Assembly: GCF_025961225.1 (NCBI RefSeq)
Contig: NZ_JAOQNG010000001.1
Location: forward strand, 781,001 to 845,000
Direction: 5' to 3'
DNA from: Azospirillum canadense
GTDB taxonomy: Bacteria; Pseudomonadota; Alphaproteobacteria; Azospirillales; Azospirillaceae
DNA: 64,000 bases
The translations under genes and the position numbers were made by a program. Shown here in pieces: positions 45,368 to 54,944 of the stretch (its first letter is position 1; each line of letters begins with the position of its first letter). A model generated the notes under the pieces. That model worked only from the letters and a program-made list of their open reading frames with translations. It was not told where the DNA came from and did not search any database.

Positions 45368-46324
45368 ATGAAGGACTTTTCCGACCTCACCGAGCGGGAG
45401 CTGATGGCGCTGGCCATTGCGCTTGAGGAGGAGGACAGCCGCATCTACGACGAGTTCGCCGAGGGACTGCGCGAGAACTATCCCGACACGGCGAAGGTCT
45501 TCGCCGCCATGGCGGAGGAGGAAAACGGGCACCGCCACCGCCTGCTCGACCTGTTCCGCGCCCGCTTCGGCGACCACATCCCGCTGATCCGCCGCCAGGA
45601 CGTGCGCGGCTTTGTGGAGCGCAAGCCGGTGTGGCTGTCGCGCCCCCTGGGGCTCGACACCGTGCGCAAGCAGGCCGAGCTGATGGAGGCGGAGACCAAG
45701 CGCTTCTACATCCGCGCGGCGCGCCAGTCGCAGGACGTCGCCGTGCGCCAGCTGCTGGGCGACCTTGCGGCGGAGGAGCGGCGGCACGAGGCGACCGCGG
45801 AGCGGCTGGAGGCGAAATACGTGCCGGAAGGGGTGCGCGAGAAGGAGCATGACGCCGAACGCCGGCTGTTCCTCCTCCAGATCGTGCAGCCGGGGCTGGC
45901 CGGGCTGATGGACGGGTCGGTTTCCACCCTCGCCCCGCTCTTCGCGGCGGCCTTCGCCACCCATTCCAGCGACGAGACCTTCCTGGTTGGGCTGGCGGCG
46001 GCAGTCGGCGCCGGCATCTCCATGGGCTTTGCGGAGGCCTTGTCGGACAACGGCTCTCTCACCGGGCGTGGCAGCCCGTGGCTGCGCGGTGCGGTCTGCG
46101 GGCTGATGACCACGCTCGGCGGCATCGGCCACACGCTGCCCTACCTGCTTCCCGATTTCTGGACCGCCACCGCGGTCGCCATCGCCGTGGTCCTGGCAGA
46201 ACTGGCGGTCATCGCCTGGATCCGCAACCGCTACATGGACACGCCGCTGCTGTCCGCCGCCTTCCAGGTGGTCGTCGGCGGCCTGCTGGTGTTCGGAACC
46301 GGCATCCTGATCGGGAGTTCCTGA
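45368..46324 (+). CDS. mbfA: membrane-bound ferritin MbfA (erythrin-VIT fusion)
   Basis: A 318-residue iron exporter/detoxifier. Residues 1-165 are a ferritin-like di-iron four-helix bundle with the ligand patterns EEEDSRIYDEF, EEENGHRHRL, EAETKRFYIRA and EERRHEAT. Residues 175-318 are a VIT1/CCC1-like membrane domain with LAGLMDGSVSTLAPLFAAAF and three or four more helices. This fusion is MbfA of rhizobia, which exports iron under iron excess and peroxide stress. No Irr-type ICE box was found in the 100 bp upstream. It is followed closely by a DUF1345-type gene. Confidence 0.92.
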   Translation: MKDFSDLTERELMALAIALEEEDSRIYDEFAEGLRENYPDTAKVFAAMAEEENGHRHRLLDLFRARFGDHIPLIRRQDVRGFVERKPVWLSRPLGLDTVRKQAELMEAETKRFYIRAARQSQDVAVRQLLGDLAAEERRHEATAERLEAKYVPEGVREKEHDAERRLFLLQIVQPGLAGLMDGSVSTLAPLFAAAFATHSSDETFLVGLAAAVGAGISMGFAEALSDNGSLTGRGSPWLRGAVCGLMTTLGGIGHTLPYLLPDFWTATAVAIAVVLAELAVIAWIRNRYMDTPLLSAAFQVVVGGLLVFGTGILIGSS

Positions 46325-46365
46325 TAGCGGGGCCTTGCGCCCCGATCCGGCAGGAGGTCGCGGGC

Positions 46366-47001
46366 GTGATCAAGGCGGTGAGGCATCTGCGTCTGCGGCC
46401 GGCCCTCTCCACGGGGCTGGCGGTGATCGTCGTCGTCGTCGTCGCGGCGGCGCAGTGGTTCCGCTGGACGACGGCGCTGCTGATCGGCTGGGACGTCGGC
46501 CTGGTCGTCTACTCGGTCCTGGCCATCACCTTCTTCCGCCGCGCGACCGTCGCCTCCATGAAGGACCGCGCGCGGCTGCTCGACCGCGGCAAGTGGGTGG
46601 ACCTGACCGTCGCCATGCTGGCGTCCCTGGCCTCGCTGGCCGCCATCGTGGCGGAGATGGTGGCGGCGAAGGGAACGCCGACCGCCCCTTACAGCGCGGC
46701 GCTGGCCGGCCTCACGGTTCTGCTGTCCTGGGCTTTCGTGCAGGTCTTCTTCGCCCAGCAATACGCGCACGACTACTGGCTTCAGGGGCGCGGGCTGGAT
46801 TTCCCCGGCAACGAAGCGCCGACCTACTCGGAATTCCTCTATTTCAGCTTCACCGTCGGCATGACCGCGCAAGTTTCCGACGTGACGACCCGGTCGGCGC
46901 CGATGCGCCGGCTGGTCCTGCTGCACGGGCTGCTGTCCTTCGTCTTCAACACGGCGGTGATCGCGCTCGGTGTCAACCTCGCCGCGGGCCTGGCCGGATA
47001 G
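46366..47001 (+). CDS. DUF1345-type membrane protein
   Basis: A 211-residue inner-membrane protein with about five helices. Typical family segments are RWTTALLIGWDVGLVVYSVL, ASLASLAAIVAE and the C-terminal GNEAPTYSEFLYFSFTVGMT, AQVSDV. The GTG start follows AGGAGGT. No function has been established for the family. It lies 41 bp behind mbfA and is probably co-transcribed. Confidence 0.85.
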   Translation: MIKAVRHLRLRPALSTGLAVIVVVVVAAAQWFRWTTALLIGWDVGLVVYSVLAITFFRRATVASMKDRARLLDRGKWVDLTVAMLASLASLAAIVAEMVAAKGTPTAPYSAALAGLTVLLSWAFVQVFFAQQYAHDYWLQGRGLDFPGNEAPTYSEFLYFSFTVGMTAQVSDVTTRSAPMRRLVLLHGLLSFVFNTAVIALGVNLAAGLAG

Positions 47002-47152
47002 GGGGCAGCCCCGCCGTCGCCGCATATCCGACCGTCGGGGTGAGGCATGGCACAAGCCGGGTGGTCCTGCGTTGATCTCAATGCCCCCGGCCGTTTGTGG
47101 GTATTGGCCCCGTGTTTGGCCCTTTTGTTGGGCCGGGGCGTTGGAGGCAGGT

Positions 47153-47539
47153 TTGTTCAATCCCTTGATCACGGCCACCGCCGGCTGGTCCGCGGCGGTT
47201 GAGGAGCGGGCCAAGCGCCTGTTGCGCTACCAAATGGGGACCGACGGGCGCGGGTCCCCGGTGACCGTGCAGACGATGCTGGCGCGGTGCGGCTACGACC
47301 CGGTGGCGAGCGCCCGCTTTCTGATGACCATCCCGCCGCTGATGGCGGTGCGCGAGCTGACCAAGACCGTCGCCCGTTTCCGCATTGACGGAGAGCCCAA
47401 CCCCGATCCGGCGGCGACGGCCCGCGCGGCCCTGTCCTTCGCCGGGCGCGCGGTGGCGGCGGACGAGCTGCATCCGGAACGCCGATTGGTCGCGGGCATC
47501 GTCGCCTATCTGCTCGGGATCAAACGCTCCACCCGCTAG
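47153..47539 (+). CDS. hypothetical protein, 128 residues
   Basis: A TTG start (LFNPLITATAG) is chosen because a GGAGG site precedes it by five bases; an in-frame ATG at 47081 lacks one. The product is soluble and helical without recognisable motif. It has a Met/Pro-rich mid-part (FLMTIPPLMAVRELTKTVAR) and a C-terminal Ala-rich helix. No family is recognised. It lies upstream of the hybrid kinase on the same strand, 110 bp apart. Confidence 0.55.
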   Translation: MFNPLITATAGWSAAVEERAKRLLRYQMGTDGRGSPVTVQTMLARCGYDPVASARFLMTIPPLMAVRELTKTVARFRIDGEPNPDPAATARAALSFAGRAVAADELHPERRLVAGIVAYLLGIKRSTR

Positions 47540-47649
47540 CCGAAGCGGAGGGGTGTGGCGTGCCGACACACGTCGAAGGCCATATGTCCATCGCCTGCAC
47601 CGCCACGGGTTGCTAAACTGCCCCCGGGTTCCGCAGGGGGGATGCGCGC

Positions 47650-50600
47650 ATGGTGGGCGACAGGTTCGGCGTGACGTTCCGGCTCGGCGCCGGACTCGTC
47701 GGCGTGGCCGGCCTGTCGGTGCTCACCACGGTGCTGGCCTTGCAGGCCGCGGCGCTCCTGCCGGCCGGCGCGCTTCCGGACGGTCTGCCGGCGCTGCTCA
47801 CGCCGGCCGGAATTGCCGCGACCGTGGGGCTGGGCGTCGGCGTGATGCGGGGCCTCGCCCGCCGCATCGACCTGCTGCGCCGCAGCCTGCGCCACCTGAT
47901 CGACGAGGTGGCGGTGACCGTCCACCTGGAGGACGCCGTCGCCGCCGGGGACGAGACGGGTCGGCGGCGGGTCGGCGGCCCCGAGGGCGCGCTCGCCCGC
48001 ATGGCGCGGGTGATGGACGCCGTGGCGCACGAGGTCCGCCACCGCGAAAGGGCGCTGCGCACCAGCGAGGCGCGCTTCCGCGGGCTGATCGAGGGCTCCA
48101 TCCAGGGCATCCTGATCCACCGGAACTTCAAGCCGCTGTTCGTCAACGACGCCTATGCCCGCATCTTCGGCTTCACCACGGTGGAGGAGGTGCTGGATCT
48201 GCCCGACCTCAACATCCTCGTGGCGCCGGAGGAGCAGGGTCGGGCCTGGCGGTCCTACGTCACGCTGATGCAGGGCCGGGTTCCGTCGGGGGTGCAGCGG
48301 CTGCGCAATCTGCGGCGCGACGGGCGGACCGTCTGGGTGGAGACGATCGACTGCGTGGTCGACTGGATGGGCGAGCCCGCGGTCCAGACCACCGTCGTCG
48401 ACGTGACCGACCGCGTGAAGGCCGAGGACCAGCTGCTGGAAACCGCGGCCCTGCTGCGCGCCGCCATCGAGGCGATGCCGAGCGGCATCCTGATGCTCGA
48501 CCAGGAGGAGCGCATCGTCCTCTACAACCGCCGCTTCTGCGAGCTGTGGAACCTGACCCCGGCGGAGATCGACTCCTGCCTGACCATCGAGAGCTTCCTG
48601 GTCTACGGGCTGGAGCGCGGCGATTTCCCCGAGGCCGACGCGGACAGCTTCGTCGCCGAACGGCTGGAGCGGCTGCGGGCCGGGCTGCCCTACACCCACG
48701 AGCGGCGCACCATGCAGGGCCGCGACCTGGAGATCCGCGGGCAGCAGCGGCGCGACGGCGGCTGGGTCATCACCGTGACCGACATCACCGACCGGACCCG
48801 CGCGCTGGAGGCGTTGCGCGACAGCGAGGCGCGCTTCCGCGACCTTGTGGAAGGGTCGGTGCAGGGCATCGTGGTGATGCGCGACTTCAAGCCGCTGTTC
48901 ATCAACCACGCCTACGCCGCCATGGCCGGCTACGACGACCCGACGGAGCTGATGGCCGGCTCGCTCCTCCAGCGGCTCGTACCGCCGGAGGAATACGGCA
49001 ATTTGCTGGAATGGAACCGCCTGTTCAGCAGCGGCGCGCTGACCGAGGAGATGCGGCGGCGCACGCGCATGCTGCGGCACGACGGCACGCGCATCTGGGT
49101 CGACCTGTGCACCCGCGCCATCGACTGGATGGGGCAGCGCGCGATCCAGCTGATCTGCGTCGACATCACACCCCAGGTGGAGGCCGAGGCGGCGCTGGCC
49201 GCCAAGTCGGCGCAGCTCCAGGCCCTGTTCGAGACGATGCCGACCGGCGTCTGCGTGTTCGACCGCGACGCCCGCGCGGTGCTGCACAACCGCCTGTACC
49301 GCGAGCTGTGGGACTATCCGGAGGAGCTGCTGGCCGTCCGGCCGACCCTGCTGGAGCTGATGAGCTTCAACGCAGTGCGTGGCGACTACGCCGAACGCGG
49401 CATGAACCGCGACGTGGAGGCGGCGGCGGCGCGGGCGGCCGACACCATGCGCCGCGGCGAATCGGTCGATCTGGAAACGGTGATCCGCGACGGCATCGTG
49501 TTGGGCATCCGCGGCACCGCCATGCCCGACGGCGGCTATGTCTACACCTACGCCGACGTGACGGAGCGCCACCGCGCCGAGGCCGCGCTGCGCCAGGCGA
49601 AGGAGCATGCGGAGGAGGCGGCGCGGGCCAAGTCCACCTTCCTCGCGGCCATGAGCCACGAGATCCGCACCCCCATGAACGGCGTGCTCGGCATGCTGGA
49701 GGTGCTGGAGCGCACGCCGCTGGTCCCGGAGCAGCGCGGCGTGCTGAGCGTGATCCGCGAATCCGCCTCGGCGCTGCTGACCATCATCGACGACATCCTG
49801 GACTTCTCGAAGATCGAGGCGGGGCGGCTTCGGCTGGAATCCGTGCCGACCTCGCTCCGCGACATCGCGGAGGGCGTGGTGGACCTGCTGGCGACCCGGG
49901 CGCGGGAAAAGCGGCTGGACCTGATCACCAGCGTCGCGGCGGACGCGGCGGAGCCGCGGCTCGGCGACCCGGTGCGGCTGCGCCAGATCATGCTGAACCT
50001 GGTCGGCAACGCCATCAAATTCACCGAACGCGGACACATCGCCCTGTCGGTGGTCTGCCAAGCAGAAGGCCCAGCGGATCGCTTGGTGCGCATCACGGTC
50101 AACGACACCGGCATCGGCCTGGACGAGGAGCAGCAGGGCCGCCTGTTCCAGCCCTTCACCCAGGCCGACGCCTCGACCACGCGGCGCTTCGGCGGCACCG
50201 GGCTCGGCCTGTCGATCTGCCGGCGGCTGGTGGAGATGATGGGCGGGACCATCGGCGTCGACTCCCGTCTCGGCGAGGGCTCGACCTTCTGGTTCGAGGT
50301 GCCGCTTCCCCTGGCCGGGGATTTGGCCGGGGAGATGGCGGAGGAGGCCGCGCCGGCACCGCGCGCCGCGGAGCTTGCCGGACTGCGCGTACTGGTCGCC
50401 GACGATTGCGGCCCGCTGCGCCACGCCTTCGCCGCGGCCCTGTCCGGCGCCGGCGCCCAGGTGGCGGACGCTGCGGACGCTGCGGGCGGCTTCGACGCGC
50501 TGCGCGGGGCCTTGCAGGCCGGCGCCCCCTTCGATGTCGCGGTGGTGGAGCACGACCCCGGGCGGCTGGACGGGTTGGGACTGGCCGGCGCGCTGGCGCG

Positions 50601-51696
50601 CATGCCGGGTTTCGGTGAGACGCGGATCGTCATCGCCACAAACCACGACGAGGCGGGGGCCGGAGGGGCGGGGGTCGCCGCGGTGCTGCTGAAGCCGGTG
50701 CGCCAGTCCACCCTGTGCGCGGCGGTGGCCCGTGTGGCCGGCCGCCTGACGCCGGAGACGGACGACAGCCTGCCGGAGGAGATCGGCACCGTCGAGGCGC
50801 CCACGGAGGAGGAGGCGGAGGCCGCCGGCGCCCTGATCCTGGTGGCGGAGGACAACCCGACCAATCAGGTCGTCATCCGCAAGCAGCTGGAACAGCTGGG
50901 CTTCGCGGCGCTGCTCGTCCCCGACGGCGCGCAGGCCTGGCGGATGCTGCGCGTACGCTCCTTCGGGCTGCTGCTGACCGACTGCCACATGCCGCAGCTC
51001 GACGGCTACGAGCTGGCCCAGCGCCTGCGCGCGGAGGAGCGCGACAGCGGCCGGCGCCTGCCCATCATCGCGCTGACCGCCAGCGCCCTGATCGGCGAGG
51101 CGGAGCGCTGCTTCGCCGCCGGCATGGACGACTACCTGTCCAAGCCGGTGAACATGCAGACGCTGTCGCGCACGCTCGCGCGCTGGCTGCCGCAGGCCCT
51201 GCCGCTGCGCCGCCCAGCGCGGGGAAGCGCGCCGAAGCGCGCCGCCGCCATGGACAAGCGCGCGGACTCGGGTAAGGATACGGGGGTGTGCAACCCCGCC
51301 GGTGTCAGTATCGGCGGTGGTGGTGGCGGTGCGATGACGGGCGGTGGAGCAATGGGCGCTGGGGGCTTGGCCATCCTCGACCTGGACCATGTGGCGGCCA
51401 CCTTCGGCAGCCTGGACGGCGCGCGCGACCTGCTGGGCTTTTTCCTGGAGACGACCGCGCCGATCCTCGACGAGGTGGAGCGCGGGCTCGGCCTCGGCGA
51501 CGCGGAGGAGGGGCGGCGCGCCGCCCATGCGGCGGCCGGTGCGGCGCGCACCGCCGGGGCGAAGGAACTGGCCAAGCTGTGCTCCGACATCGAGATTCTC
51601 GCCGCCAAGGGGCGGGTCGACGCGGCGCGCGAGCAGGTCGAAGCGATGCGCGCGGCATTTGGTCGCGTCGAATCCGTCATTCTGAAAGAGTTGTAA
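47650..51696 (+). CDS. multi-PAS hybrid histidine kinase with two receivers and HPt
   Basis: A 1348-residue inner-membrane sensor. Two N-terminal transmembrane helices lie in residues 12-66. Four PAS domains follow (about 140-640), alternating one kind ([40 protein letters not shown]) with another ([40 protein letters not shown]), so a PAS pair has been duplicated. The HisKA phosphoacceptor is H670 ([10 protein letters not shown]), and the ATPase has intact N, G1 and G2 boxes. Receiver 1 has E967 where the phosphorylated Asp should be, so it is a pseudo-receiver. Receiver 2 has D1111 and K..P intact. A C-terminal HPt has H1293. The chain H670-D1111-H1293 could form a complete phosphorelay. 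The downstream receiver at 51815 is the natural target. Confidence 0.93.
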   Translation: MVGDRFGVTFRLGAGLVGVAGLSVLTTVLALQAAALLPAGALPDGLPALLTPAGIAATVGLGVGVMRGLARRIDLLRRSLRHLIDEVAVTVHLEDAVAAGDETGRRRVGGPEGALARMARVMDAVAHEVRHRERALRTSEARFRGLIEGSIQGILIHRNFKPLFVNDAYARIFGFTTVEEVLDLPDLNILVAPEEQGRAWRSYVTLMQGRVPSGVQRLRNLRRDGRTVWVETIDCVVDWMGEPAVQTTVVDVTDRVKAEDQLLETAALLRAAIEAMPSGILMLDQEERIVLYNRRFCELWNLTPAEIDSCLTIESFLVYGLERGDFPEADADSFVAERLERLRAGLPYTHERRTMQGRDLEIRGQQRRDGGWVITVTDITDRTRALEALRDSEARFRDLVEGSVQGIVVMRDFKPLFINHAYAAMAGYDDPTELMAGSLLQRLVPPEEYGNLLEWNRLFSSGALTEEMRRRTRMLRHDGTRIWVDLCTRAIDWMGQRAIQLICVDITPQVEAEAALAAKSAQLQALFETMPTGVCVFDRDARAVLHNRLYRELWDYPEELLAVRPTLLELMSFNAVRGDYAERGMNRDVEAAAARAADTMRRGESVDLETVIRDGIVLGIRGTAMPDGGYVYTYADVTERHRAEAALRQAKEHAEEAARAKSTFLAAMSHEIRTPMNGVLGMLEVLERTPLVPEQRGVLSVIRESASALLTIIDDILDFSKIEAGRLRLESVPTSLRDIAEGVVDLLATRAREKRLDLITSVAADAAEPRLGDPVRLRQIMLNLVGNAIKFTERGHIALSVVCQAEGPADRLVRITVNDTGIGLDEEQQGRLFQPFTQADASTTRRFGGTGLGLSICRRLVEMMGGTIGVDSRLGEGSTFWFEVPLPLAGDLAGEMAEEAAPAPRAAELAGLRVLVADDCGPLRHAFAAALSGAGAQVADAADAAGGFDALRGALQAGAPFDVAVVEHDPGRLDGLGLAGALARMPGFGETRIVIATNHDEAGAGGAGVAAVLLKPVRQSTLCAAVARVAGRLTPETDDSLPEEIGTVEAPTEEEAEAAGALILVAEDNPTNQVVIRKQLEQLGFAALLVPDGAQAWRMLRVRSFGLLLTDCHMPQLDGYELAQRLRAEERDSGRRLPIIALTASALIGEAERCFAAGMDDYLSKPVNMQTLSRTLARWLPQALPLRRPARGSAPKRAAAMDKRADSGKDTGVCNPAGVSIGGGGGGAMTGGGAMGAGGLAILDLDHVAATFGSLDGARDLLGFFLETTAPILDEVERGLGLGDAEEGRRAAHAAAGAARTAGAKELAKLCSDIEILAAKGRVDAAREQVEAMRAAFGRVESVILKEL

Positions 51697-51814
51697 CCGT
51701 CCTAAGGTTGCTCCCCGACGCGTCAAGCTTTATCAGTGTTCAACACGATCAGGTGTGTGTCCGAAACGATGAGGGGAGCCGCCGCCGGGCAGGCTCGTCC
51801 GGAGGAGGGCTGCG

Positions 51815-52219
51815 ATGGACAAGAAGGCCGTCGATTACGACCAGTACAGGATCCTCGTCATCGAGGATCAGCCCTTCGTCCGCCGCACCATCATGCAGAT
51901 CCTGACGCAGATCGGCTTCCGCACCATTGCGGAGGCGGACAACGGCGAAACCGGCATGCAGGAATGCATCCGCTCCAACCCCGACATCATCGTCTGCGAC
52001 ATCGACATGAAGCCGGTCAGCGGCCTGCAGTTCCTGGCCAACCTGCGCGCCAGCGGCGAGGTGGGGAACAACCGGACGCCGGTCGTCTTCCTGACCAACC
52101 ACACCGAGTCCGAGATCGTGAAGAAGGCGATGGCGCTGGGCGTCAACGGCTTCGTCGTCAAGCCGCCCTCCTTCGGTGCGCTGAAGGAGCGCGTCGACCG
52201 GCTGCTGGCGGCGCGCTGA
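51815..52219 (+). CDS. single-domain response regulator (CheY-like)
   Basis: A 134-residue receiver without output domain. Acidic pocket ED (17-18), phosphoacceptor D62 in VCDIDMKP, switch Thr in FLTNHTE and Lys-Pro in FVVKPPS are all present. It lies between two hybrid kinases on the same strand, 118 bp after the first and 29 bp before the second, so it is probably the shared phosphate acceptor or sink of the cluster. Its downstream target is not visible. Confidence 0.92.
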   Translation: MDKKAVDYDQYRILVIEDQPFVRRTIMQILTQIGFRTIAEADNGETGMQECIRSNPDIIVCDIDMKPVSGLQFLANLRASGEVGNNRTPVVFLTNHTESEIVKKAMALGVNGFVVKPPSFGALKERVDRLLAAR

Positions 52220-52248
52220 CCCGGCCGACGGTAAGGGGGCCGGCGGCG

Positions 52249-54255
52249 ATGGCCGTGCAGCAGCAACTCGACGCCGTGCTTTCCGCGGTGGGGCAGGGCG
52301 TGCTCGTGCTGGATTCCGACTTCCGCGTCGTCCGGCTGAACGCGGCGGGGCGCCGGCTGCTCGACATGCCCGCGGCGCTGGCCGAGCCGGGGGTGCCGGC
52401 GCGCGACCTAGTGTGGCACTGCGCCGAGCGGGGCGACTTCGGCCCCGGCGACCCGGCCGAGCTGACGGCGGAATTCCTGGCCCTGCTCACGCTGCGTGAA
52501 GCGCACGCCTTCGAGCACCACCGGCCGAACCGGCGCGTGCTGGCCGTGCGGTCTCAGCCGGTGGCGGGCGGCGGCGTCGTCCTGGCCTACAGCGACGAGA
52601 CCGACTTCCGCCACGCGGTGGACGACCTGCACGCCGCCAACAGCACGCTGGAACGGTCGGTCGGCGACCACGCCCAGACCATCGCGCGCCTGTCGGCGGC
52701 GGTGGAGGCGGTGAACGGCCGCGTGGAGGAGGCGGTGCGCGACAAGGCGCGCACGCTGGCGCTGGTCAACCACGCGCTGCGCGCCGCCGCCGGCTCGCTG
52801 CACGCCCCGGCGCGGGCCTTGCTGGCCGGGCCGCTCGGTCCGGTGGAGCGCGGCCATGTGGGCGACCTGCTGCGCTCGCTCGATTCGCTGCGCCTGATCC
52901 TGGACGACCTTGGCGACCTCGTCCGGCTCGAATCGGACGAGATCCGGCTGCTCGACAGCCCCTTCACAGTGGAGACGGTGGTCGGCAGCGCGCTGACCGC
53001 GCTGGGCGAGCCGGCGGAGGGGCGCGACATCACTCTGCTGGCGGAGATCGACCCGGCGGTCCCGGCGACCGTGGTCGGCGACGCCGCCTGGCTGCGCCAC
53101 GTGCTGGTGGAGCTGGTGGGCCGCGCCGTGCGCGACAATTATGCGGCGGACATCACCCTGCGGGTCACCCCCGCCAGCCTGCCCGATGGGCGGCAGGGGC
53201 TTCGCTTCGCGGTGGGCGACACCGGCCCGGACGCGGCGGAGGAGCTGCGCGCCTGGCTGACCCAGGGCGTGCCGCCGCTGGACGCCGCGCTGAAGCGGCA
53301 GGGCTGGCGTGGGCTCGGCCTACACATCTGCCGGCGCCTCGTCGGGCTAATGGGCGGCGAGATCGGCGTGGAACCGGGCGGAGAAGAGCCCGGCCCCGAT
53401 GGCACTCGCGTCCTCTGGTGCACGGCGGCCCTCCCCGCGCTCGCGGAGGAACCGGCGGCGGCGGCGGAGCGGCTGCCGCTGACCATCCTGGTGGTCGAGG
53501 ACAACCCGGTGAACCAGCGCGTGAACGCCTGGCTGCTGCGCAAGGACGGCCACCGCGTCGCCGTGGTCGGCGACGGGCGGGAGGCGGTGGACCTCGCGGC
53601 TCGGGGCGGTTTCGACGCCGTGCTGATGGACCTCGACATCCCCGGCCTGGACGGCATCGCGGCAACGCGGGCCATCCGGGCGCTGCCGGCGCCGCAAGGG
53701 GCGGTGCCGATCATCGCCATCACCTCCAGCGCCCTGCCGGATGACATCGAACGCTGCCGGGCGGCCGGCATGGACGACCACCTGCCCAAGCCGGTGAACC
53801 CCGCGGCGCTGGCCCGCGTGCTGGAACGGCTGATCGGCCCGGCCTCCGGCGGCGCGTCGGCGGGGGACGGGGGCGGCCCGTCCGGGGAGGGCGACGGCGC
53901 CGACGGCGGCTTCGACGGTGGATTCGATGGCGGCGTGCTTGGCGCGCTGGAGGCGGTCATCGGCCGCGACAAGGTTCTGGAACTGGTCGGCGACTTCCTG
54001 GCCCACGCGCGGGAAGTGGATGATCAGCTCGCCATTGCCCGCGACCTGATGGATCCGACCATCTTCGGCGCGGTGACCGGTGAGCTGAAGACCATGGCCG
54101 GCACGGTCGGGCTGACCGGCGTCTATCAGAGCGCCGTGGCGCTGGAACGCGCCGTGCGCAACGGTGACGAGGAGGGGATCGGCGCGCAGGCCGCGCATCT
54201 CGTCCGGCAGATGGCGGTGGGCGTGGAGCGGCTGCGGGGGCAATGGGCGCCGTGA
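52249..54255 (+). CDS. partly degenerate hybrid kinase with intact receiver
   Basis: A 668-residue soluble protein. An N-terminal PAS (AVLSAVGQGVLVLDSDFRVV) is followed by a coiled coil and a dimerisation domain with H175 in NHALRAAAGSL, a weak H-box lacking the usual E and RTP. The ATPase domain keeps DTG (G1) and GLGLHICRRLVGLMGG (G2), but the N-box asparagines are replaced (VELVGRAV). The receiver is canonical, with D461 in LMDLDIPGLDG. The C-terminal helical domain looks like HPt, but the position of its His is G611 (TGELKTMAGTVG). It may have become a regulatory partner of the complete kinase upstream rather than an active kinase. Confidence 0.85.
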   Translation: MAVQQQLDAVLSAVGQGVLVLDSDFRVVRLNAAGRRLLDMPAALAEPGVPARDLVWHCAERGDFGPGDPAELTAEFLALLTLREAHAFEHHRPNRRVLAVRSQPVAGGGVVLAYSDETDFRHAVDDLHAANSTLERSVGDHAQTIARLSAAVEAVNGRVEEAVRDKARTLALVNHALRAAAGSLHAPARALLAGPLGPVERGHVGDLLRSLDSLRLILDDLGDLVRLESDEIRLLDSPFTVETVVGSALTALGEPAEGRDITLLAEIDPAVPATVVGDAAWLRHVLVELVGRAVRDNYAADITLRVTPASLPDGRQGLRFAVGDTGPDAAEELRAWLTQGVPPLDAALKRQGWRGLGLHICRRLVGLMGGEIGVEPGGEEPGPDGTRVLWCTAALPALAEEPAAAAERLPLTILVVEDNPVNQRVNAWLLRKDGHRVAVVGDGREAVDLAARGGFDAVLMDLDIPGLDGIAATRAIRALPAPQGAVPIIAITSSALPDDIERCRAAGMDDHLPKPVNPAALARVLERLIGPASGGASAGDGGGPSGEGDGADGGFDGGFDGGVLGALEAVIGRDKVLELVGDFLAHAREVDDQLAIARDLMDPTIFGAVTGELKTMAGTVGLTGVYQSAVALERAVRNGDEEGIGAQAAHLVRQMAVGVERLRGQWAP

Positions 54256-54608
54256 GTATGGACATGATGCTGTTCCGGCCGGCGCTGGCGCTGGCGCCGT
54301 GCCTGATGCTGGCCGCCTGTTCGGGCGAGCCGTCCGAATCGGACATGCGCACCCTGGTCGAGGGGCACACCCGCAAGGCGTTGGAAAGCAAGGGGACCGG
54401 CGGCTTCCGGCAGTTCGACGAGTTCCGCAAGCAGGGCTGCGTGGACGCCAGGGGCAAGTCTGCAGGCGGGGCGCAGTTCGACTGCTACTATGCCGCGACC
54501 TTCACGCCCCAGCCCGGGCGTCCGGCCGTCACCGTGAACGGCAAGGGCCGCTTCACGCGCACCGACAAGGGCCTGCTGTTCGAGGATCTGGGCGCCCAGC
54601 CTAAATAA
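54243..54608 (+). CDS. small lipoprotein following the kinase cluster
   Basis: A 121-residue protein with a lipoprotein signal (lipobox MLAA-C26) and a mature domain with two cysteines (FRKQGCVDARG and FDCYYAATF) that may pair. The ATG overlaps the end of the kinase gene by 13 bases; a second ATG lies at 54258. The mature part is of mixed alpha/beta character (DMRTLVEGHTRKALES, then VTVNGKGRFTRTDKGLLFED). No family is recognised. Co-translation with the kinase suggests a periplasmic accessory role, as inference. Confidence 0.75.
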   Translation: MGAVSMDMMLFRPALALAPCLMLAACSGEPSESDMRTLVEGHTRKALESKGTGGFRQFDEFRKQGCVDARGKSAGGAQFDCYYAATFTPQPGRPAVTVNGKGRFTRTDKGLLFEDLGAQPK

Positions 54609-54679
54609 TGGGCCGAAATGACCGGTCAGCGCAATTCCTGAAGATGATGGAAAGTTATCGGTTCGCCGGAAAGCGAAAC

Positions 54680-54710
54680 GGCCGGTCATGACCCAAGTCA
54701 TGAACCGGCC
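54680..54710. terminator. long hairpin between lipoprotein gene and tRNA-Tyr
   Basis: GGCCGGTCATGAC and GTCATGAACCGGCC pair with one bulge around a CCAA loop. It lies 8 bp past the 3' end of tRNA-Tyr (minus strand) and 70 bp past the lipoprotein stop, so it can terminate both. Confidence 0.7.
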
Positions 54711-54718
54711 GCGTCCGA

Positions 54719-54804
54719 TGGTGGAAGGGGCTGGATTCGAACCAGCGTACGCGTACGCGGGCAGATTTACAGTCTGCTGCCTTTAACCACTCGGCCACCC
54801 TTCC
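54719..54804 (-). tRNA. tRNA-Tyr (GTA)
   Basis: An 86-nt type II tRNA on the minus strand. Acceptor GGAAGGG pairs with CCCTTCC, the anticodon loop CTGTAAA contains GTA, the long variable arm is CCGCGTACGCGTACGC-like, the T-arm is CTGG-TTCGAAT-CCAG, and CCA is encoded. Confidence 0.96.
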
Positions 54805-54944
54805 GCTTCATCTCGACGCGGACATCGGAGACCCGCTGTTCGGGAGGTCCAAGAGGGCCTCCGTCGTGCGGGTGGCGATTACTAGCGGGTGATGCGGCGG
54901 CGGTCAAGCTGCTTTGTGCACGGTTCGCCGGCAACGTGCAGGCA

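Noticed and set aside
54875..54887. Match to the conserved 16S rRNA string CGCTAGTAATCGC on the minus strand
   Set aside because: Only about 13 bases agree and the flanks are unrelated to rRNA; no rRNA fragment is supported.
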